NCBI RefSeq assembly: GCF_000411975.1
Contig: NZ_ASXG01000154.1
Span: 206,912-270,911 of the forward strand
Origin: Amycolatopsis orientalis DSM 43388
Lineage (GTDB): Bacteria > Actinomycetota > Actinomycetes > Mycobacteriales > Pseudonocardiaceae
Length of the DNA stretch: 64,000 nucleotides
Direction: 5' to 3'
Shown piece after piece: positions 60,025 through 64,000 of this stretch (the stretch's first letter is position 1; each line of letters begins with the position of its first letter). The position numbers were made by a program, and so were the translations under genes. The notes under the pieces were generated by a model that was not told the origin of the DNA, ran no database searches, and saw only the letters and a list, made by a program, of their open reading frames with translations.

Positions 60025-60600
60025 GCGGGGCGATCGCGGCCGGAGCGAGCGCGCAGGCGATCACGGCGTCTGCGCACGCAACAGCAGCCGAGGTGGAAGG
60101 GCGGGGCGCGCAGGCGACCGCAACCAAGGCAAGCGCGCGGGCATCATGGCGTCTGCGCACGCAACCGCGGCCGAGACGGAAGCGGCAGGCGCGCAAGCAA
60201 CCGCAGCCGAGGCTAGCCCGCACGCGATCGCGACCTGCGCCAAGCAACCGCCGCCGAGACGGGAGCAGCAGGCGCGCAAGCAACCGCAGCCGAGGCTAGC
60301 CCGCAGGCGATCGCGGCCTGCGCGCAAGCAATCGCCGCGGAGACGGAAGCGGCGGCCGCGCAAGCAACCGCAGCCAAAGTGAGCCCGCAGGCAACCGCGG
60401 CCGAGACAGATGCCGCAGGATCGCAGGCAATCGCGGCACGCGCGCAGGCAACCGCCGCCGAGCTGGTCGCCGCAGACCCGCAGGCAACCGTGGCATGCGC
60501 GCAAGCAATCGCGGCCGAGGCGGATTTGTGCACAGGCAATCGCGGTCGAGACGGGCGTGCGCGGTCGATCGCGGCGAAGACAGTCACAGCGTCATCAGCA
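60025..60600 (+). repeat. Degenerate tandem repeat resembling a decayed alanine-rich coding sequence
   Basis: The region between the MFS and decarboxylase genes is built from near-repeats of CGCAAGCAACCGCAGCCGAG and variants, with a higher-order unit of about 84 bases at 60198-60364 repeated almost exactly. Read with single-base shifts near 60125 and 60240, one frame gives an Ala-rich series (AQATAAE, AQAIAAE, SPQATAAE). There is no start with a ribosome site and frameshifts break it. From about 60600 to 60725 nothing is recognised. Confidence 0.65.
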
Positions 60601-60725
60601 AGTCCCGGGCGACTACCGCGGCCGTGTCGATGGCCCACCAACAGCAAGTCGACGGTATGCAATCGACCGGAATACTTGCGACAGGTAGGCGCGTGGACGG
60701 AATTCAGTCGCCCGTCCGGCTGGAC

Positions 60726-62060
60726 TCAGTCCGCCAACCGGTCGAGCGCTTGCTTGAGCTGCGGAATCCAGGCCTCGTGCTCCGGCTTCATCAGGACCGA
60801 CCGGAGAATGGTGACGGTCTCGGCGTCGCGTTCGACGTCGGGGTGCAGGGTGGCGAAAGCGTCCGCGTCGACGCGCAAAGTGGACAGGTACAGCGGGTTT
60901 TCCTGGTCGGCCATGCCGTTCTGGAGAATGGCGTTGGCGGCTTCGGTGATCTCGCTCATCCGGGACCGGCGCGGCCAATAGGCGACAATGTCCAAAGCGG
61001 GCTCGAGGTGCAGCGCGAAACGGTCGGATTCCTTGAGCAGTCTGGCGAAATCGTTCGCTGCCCGGCGGCACGCGGCCAGCAACGGACCCAAACCGCGGCC
61101 ACGTTCCAGCGGAAAGGCTTGCAGGGTAAGCCAAAGCGCACCGGCGGCGGCACCCGCGCGGGAGCATTCCAGGGAAATCTCTCCGAGGTGCAACTCGTCG
61201 GAAGTAAAATATGTATAGGGAGAATCGTGTTTGTAGAACCGACCGACCGCCGGATCGGCGAACAATACCGCACCGCATCCGTACGGCTGAAGCCCGTGCT
61301 TGTGCGGGTCGACGACGACGGAATCGCACGAGCCGATGGCGCGGTAGGCCGCGTATTCGTCCAGCAGGGTGTAGAAGCCACCGTACGCGCCGTCGACGTG
61401 CAAGCGGACGCCGTACTGTTCCTTTAGCGCAAGGGCTTCCTGGATGTCGTCGACCGCGCCGAGCCCGGTGGTGCCTGGAGTCAGCACCACTGTGCCCACC
61501 CCGCCGCCGCGGACCTCGGCTTCGACTGCGGACATATCAACGCGTCCGTCTGGAAGTGCGCGCACCGCACGGGATTCCACGCCGAGCACCTGGCACATGC
61601 GGCCGTGCGTGTAATGCGCGTCCCGCGAGTGGACGACCGCCTTGCCGGGAGCCAGTTCGCGGGCAACCCAGAGGGCTTCGAGGTTCGCGATCGTCCCGCT
61701 GGAGGTGAGGTGACCGAGCGACGGCTGCGCGAAGCCGAACATCCGGGCCAGCTCCGCGATGACCTCGACCTCCATCGGCGAGGTGGCCTGGGACGCGTCG
61801 AGCGCGTGGTTGTTCGGGTTGACCACCATCGCGGCGAGGTAGGCGGCGACCGCGACCGGATGCGGTGGTTTGAGCATCTGGCCTGCGTAGCGGGGGTGGA
61901 AGAACGGGAAGGACGCGTCCATCCGGGCGGCGTAGGCGTCGAGCAGCGCGGCGAGATCGACGTCCGGGCGGCTGGCCGGGGACGGGGTGAACGGACCCCA
62001 CTTGCGTTCCCAGGCCTCGACGCCGCGGAGAGCCTGGTCGATCAGTTCGCGCCGGTCCAT
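60726..62060 (-). CDS. PLP-dependent amino-acid decarboxylase (group II)
   Basis: The 444-residue protein has the group II fold: HLTSSGTIANLEALW, HVDGAYGG for the pyridine-N Asp, and SVVVDPHKHGLQPYGCG with the Schiff-base lysine. The N-terminal region is shorter than plant aromatic decarboxylases. The amino acid is unknown (tyrosine, tryptophan, glutamate or 2,4-diaminobutyrate types are possible). A 231-base gap separates it from the divergent XRE gene. Confidence 0.9.
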   Translation of the reverse strand: MDRRELIDQALRGVEAWERKWGPFTPSPASRPDVDLAALLDAYAARMDASFPFFHPRYAGQMLKPPHPVAVAAYLAAMVVNPNNHALDASQATSPMEVEVIAELARMFGFAQPSLGHLTSSGTIANLEALWVARELAPGKAVVHSRDAHYTHGRMCQVLGVESRAVRALPDGRVDMSAVEAEVRGGGVGTVVLTPGTTGLGAVDDIQEALALKEQYGVRLHVDGAYGGFYTLLDEYAAYRAIGSCDSVVVDPHKHGLQPYGCGAVLFADPAVGRFYKHDSPYTYFTSDELHLGEISLECSRAGAAAGALWLTLQAFPLERGRGLGPLLAACRRAANDFARLLKESDRFALHLEPALDIVAYWPRRSRMSEITEAANAILQNGMADQENPLYLSTLRVDADAFATLHPDVERDAETVTILRSVLMKPEHEAWIPQLKQALDRLAD

Positions 62061-62291
62061 GCGTCACCTCGTCGGTCGCTGGTTGCTGCCCCGTGCGCAC
62101 CCTACCGACTGGCTTCGGCTTCGCGCGCTGGCTGGGCACCGCGGCGATTCCGGCCGCCGAGCTGACCGGCTTCCGGGTTGGCCTGCGGTGCCGCCGAATG
62201 CGCTCCCCCGCTACCGTGCGGTGGAAGATCAGCATTCTGCCCTGAGCGGAACCGCTGTCGCCGCGGGCCCGGCGGATGCCAGGCTGGGCCT

Positions 62292-62639
62292 ATGGCGGAC
62301 ATCCTTCCCTTCCACCAGCGCCGCGCCCCCGCCCGGGACGACGAGGCGGAACCCCTGTGGCGCGAGGTGCTCGGCCGCAGTCTCCGCACTGCCCGGGAAA
62401 ATCAGGGCGAGCGGCTCGTCGACGTCGCCGAGCGCGCCGGGATCTCGCCGCAGTACCTGTCCGAGATCGAGCGCGGCAGGAAGGAACCGTCGAGCGAGAT
62501 GATCGCTGCGGTGACCGGTGCGCTCGGGGTCAACCTCGCAGGTCTGCTGAGCGGGATCGCCGTCGACCTGCGGCGGATCAGCGTGGTGGGCCCACGACCG
62601 ACGCGCCGTCCGGCCGGACCGGTGCTGATGGCGGCCTGA
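62292..62639 (+). CDS. XRE-family regulator
   Basis: The ATG at 62292 gives 115 residues. An HTH-3 domain occupies residues about 28-90 (LGRSLRTARENQGERLVDVAERA, core ARENQGERLVDVAERA; then SPQYLSEIERGRKEPSSEMI). Actinobacterial relatives of this length occur near clp genes and may act like ClgR, a known activator of clp genes in this phylum; that link is inference. It is convergent with the ClpP paralogue across a repeat array. Confidence 0.85.
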   Translation: MADILPFHQRRAPARDDEAEPLWREVLGRSLRTARENQGERLVDVAERAGISPQYLSEIERGRKEPSSEMIAAVTGALGVNLAGLLSGIAVDLRRISVVGPRPTRRPAGPVLMAA

Positions 62640-62699
62640 TCGGCGAAACCGCAGGCCGGACCCCGAGACCGGCCTGCGCTCGCCGAACGTGGGGCATCA

Positions 62700-63355
62700 G
62701 CCGGTGCGGTGCCGCACGCCCAGCTGCCCCACTGCGGAACCACCCCCGGACGTGCCTCGACTGCCAACCCGTGCCGCACCGGACACCCGACCCGTGCCGC
62801 GCAACGGATCCGCGACGTCCTGCTCGCGGGCGAGCTTCGACCGCCCAGTGCGCCGACGCACCCAGCCGCTGCCGCGCCACGAATCTGCCCCGTCCCACTC
62901 ACGGGCGAGCTTCGACCGCCCAGTGCGCCAACACACGCTGCCGATGCCGCACCGCGAATCCGCCGCGCCCACCTCACGGACAAGCCTCAACCACCCGGTG
63001 CGCCCACGCACCCCCGCCGCTGCCCCGCCACGAATCCGCCGCGCCCACCTCACGGACAAGCCGCGACCGCCAACTCACGCCGCACCGCCGCCGAGACACG
63101 AATCCGCCCCGCCCCACTCGCGGACGAGCCTCGAGCACCTGATCCGCCAACCGGCCTCGACCGGACACCCCATTGCTGCCGCACCGTGAATCCGCCGCGC
63201 CCTCCTCACCGACGAGCCTCGACCGCCCAGTGCGCCACCGCACCCAGCCGCTGCCGCACCGCGAATCCCCCGTGCCCACCTCACCGACGAGCCTCGACCA
63301 CCCAGCGCGCCGACACACCCCACCCCAGCCGAGCCACGAATCCGCCCCGCACCAC
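62700..63355. repeat. Degenerate ~75-bp tandem repeat seeded from the clpP 3' end
   Basis: Eight or so diverged units of about 75 bases (range 67-92) fill the gap between XRE and clpP. Each starts with a variant of GAGCCTCGACCGCCCAGTGC and ends with CGAATCCGCCGCGCCCACCT. The first 31 bases of one unit (63123-63153) match the antisense of the clpP C-terminal codons (63361-63391) at 29 positions, so the array appears to grow from the clpP end. No believable protein is encoded. Confidence 0.75.
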
Positions 63356-63964
63356 TCACGGACGAGCCTCGATCACCTGATCCGCCAACCCGTACTCCAC
63401 CGCCCCGGCTGCGTCGAACACTCGGTCGCGGTCGGTGTCGTGCCGGAGTTCCGCGACGTCGTGGCCGGTGTGCCGGGACGTGATCTCCTCCAACTGCGTC
63501 CGCACCCGGATCACCTCGTCCGCCTGCAGGATCAGGTCCGGGATCGTTCCGCGGCCCTGCGCGGCGGGCTGGTGCAGCACGACCCGCGCGTGCGGCAGCA
63601 CCGATCGCCGTCCGGCCTCGCCCGCGGCCAGCAGCACCGCGCCGGTGGCCACCGCCTGGCCGACGCACGTCGTCGCCACTGGGGCCTTGATGAAGCGCAT
63701 CGTGTCGTACAGCGCCAGCATCGCGGCCGGGTCGCCGCCCTCGGAATTGATGTACAGGTTGATTTCCTGCTCCGGATTGTCCGACTCCAGGAACAGCAGC
63801 TGCGCGATCAACGCGTTCGCGACGCCCGAGTCGATCGCAGTGCCCAGGTAGACGATCCGTTCGGACAGCAAGTGCGAGTAGACGTCCATGATCCGCTCGC
63901 CGCCCGCGCTCCGGGTCACGACGTTCGGGATGGTGTAGGTGCTGATAGCGGTACCTTCTTTCAT
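63356..63964 (-). CDS. clpP: ClpP-family protein lacking the catalytic serine
   Basis: The 202-residue protein has the ClpP fold: ERIVYLGTAIDSGVANALIAQLLFLE at the start (core YLGTAIDSGVANALIAQ), INSEGGDPAAMLALYDTM, HARVVLHQPA with the catalytic His and DTDRDRVFDA with the Asp. The position of the nucleophile in GQAASMGA reads GQAVATGA, so Ser is Ala. A GGAGG site precedes ATG 63964. It may be an inactive ring subunit that pairs with an active ClpP; the next gene is beyond the window. Confidence 0.9.
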   Translation of the reverse strand: MKEGTAISTYTIPNVVTRSAGGERIMDVYSHLLSERIVYLGTAIDSGVANALIAQLLFLESDNPEQEINLYINSEGGDPAAMLALYDTMRFIKAPVATTCVGQAVATGAVLLAAGEAGRRSVLPHARVVLHQPAAQGRGTIPDLILQADEVIRVRTQLEEITSRHTGHDVAELRHDTDRDRVFDAAGAVEYGLADQVIEARP

Positions 63965-64000
63965 GGCTGGGACCTCCGGGGAACGCTTCTGGTGCTTGTC

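Noticed and set aside
62276..63142. Plus-strand frame of 288 codons through the clpP-derived array
   Set aside because: Pro/Arg/Thr-rich translation of the tandem repeat with no start context or homology.
59860..63355. CRISPR array
   Set aside because: Repeat regions have diverged, unequal units without constant spacers and no cas genes are present.
1..64000. Mobile elements and prophage
   Set aside because: No transposase, integrase, phage gene or flanking target duplications were recognised; the tRNA-Ala scar is only suggestive.

Overview
The window is very GC-rich, uses GTG and TTG starts freely, and is packed with overlapping (ATGA/GTGA) operons. This points to an actinomycete. IniB/dynamin-like genes, ESX-associated lipoproteins, an actinobacterial-type EfeUOB iron system, many acyl-CoA genes and MalT-like LuxR regulators suggest the Pseudonocardiaceae, most likely something close to Amycolatopsis (inference from gene content only). 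No insertion sequence, prophage, CRISPR array or rRNA operon is visible. The single RNA gene I can support is a tRNA-Ala(GGC).

Layout. 1-3.6 kb: amino-acid ABC importer (binding lipoprotein, permease, ATPase) ending in a PLP aminotransferase cut by the window edge. 3.7-13.4 kb: a PPOX/F420-type flavoprotein, a 13-bp degenerate tandem repeat, then an iniBAC-like locus (two dynamin-like GTPases and an IniB-type repeat protein) facing a divergent pair, a membrane-anchored Hsp70-like ATPase and a MalT-like LuxR regulator. 13.4-17 kb: molybdopterin oxidoreductase with its flavin reductase, a pentapeptide-repeat protein and a conserved protein with a disordered insert. 17.2-20.3 kb: a redox-signalling pair (cNMP-binding histidine kinase; response regulator fused to a thioredoxin-reductase-like enzyme). 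20.4-25 kb: a beta-helix protein, tRNA-Ala, and a decayed ESX-associated locus. 25.3-33 kb: an eight-gene acyl-CoA degradation operon under a TetR-type operator. 33-36 kb: VOC protein, ferredoxin, ferredoxin reductase and a broken ferredoxin/inhibitor chimera. 36-45.5 kb: small regulators, a two-component system, a PadR-GyrI fusion, and a MarR/cupin pair with a 41-residue ORF behind the cupin. 45.5-47.8 kb: a compact spermidine module with a decarboxylase-AdoMetDC fusion. 48.2-52.6 kb: P450, DrrAB-type exporter, DUF4097 protein and a ribbon-helix-helix protein with an 11-bp-phased operator array. 53-56.3 kb: EfeB and a fused EfeU-EfeO under an IdeR-type iron box. 56.3-64 kb: TetR/reductase, aldo-keto reductase, MFS exporter, a decayed alanine-rich repeat, PLP decarboxylase, XRE regulator, a repeat array that appears seeded from the end of clpP, and a ClpP paralogue that lacks its nucleophile serine.

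How the parts work together. The strongest candidate for a poorly described system is the 4.56-13.42 kb locus. It couples an IniB-like repeat protein and two degenerate dynamin-like GTPases with an Hsp70-type ATPase fixed to the membrane and a large NTPase regulator, which looks like an envelope-stress module. The acyl-CoA operon contains every step type of beta-oxidation plus an APH-type kinase beside an ACAD11-like dehydrogenase, which fits 4-hydroxyacyl-CoA breakdown. Several loci show fusion (EfeUO, decarboxylase-AdoMetDC, REC-TrxR, PadR-GyrI) and several show recent decay (ferredoxin chimera, ESX head, CPBP 3' end). Three intergenic gaps are filled with degenerate tandem repeats, two of them between convergent gene ends.

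Limits: all calls come from reading sequence and translations by eye; no homology search was run, and coordinates of operators and repeat edges are approximate to a few bases.
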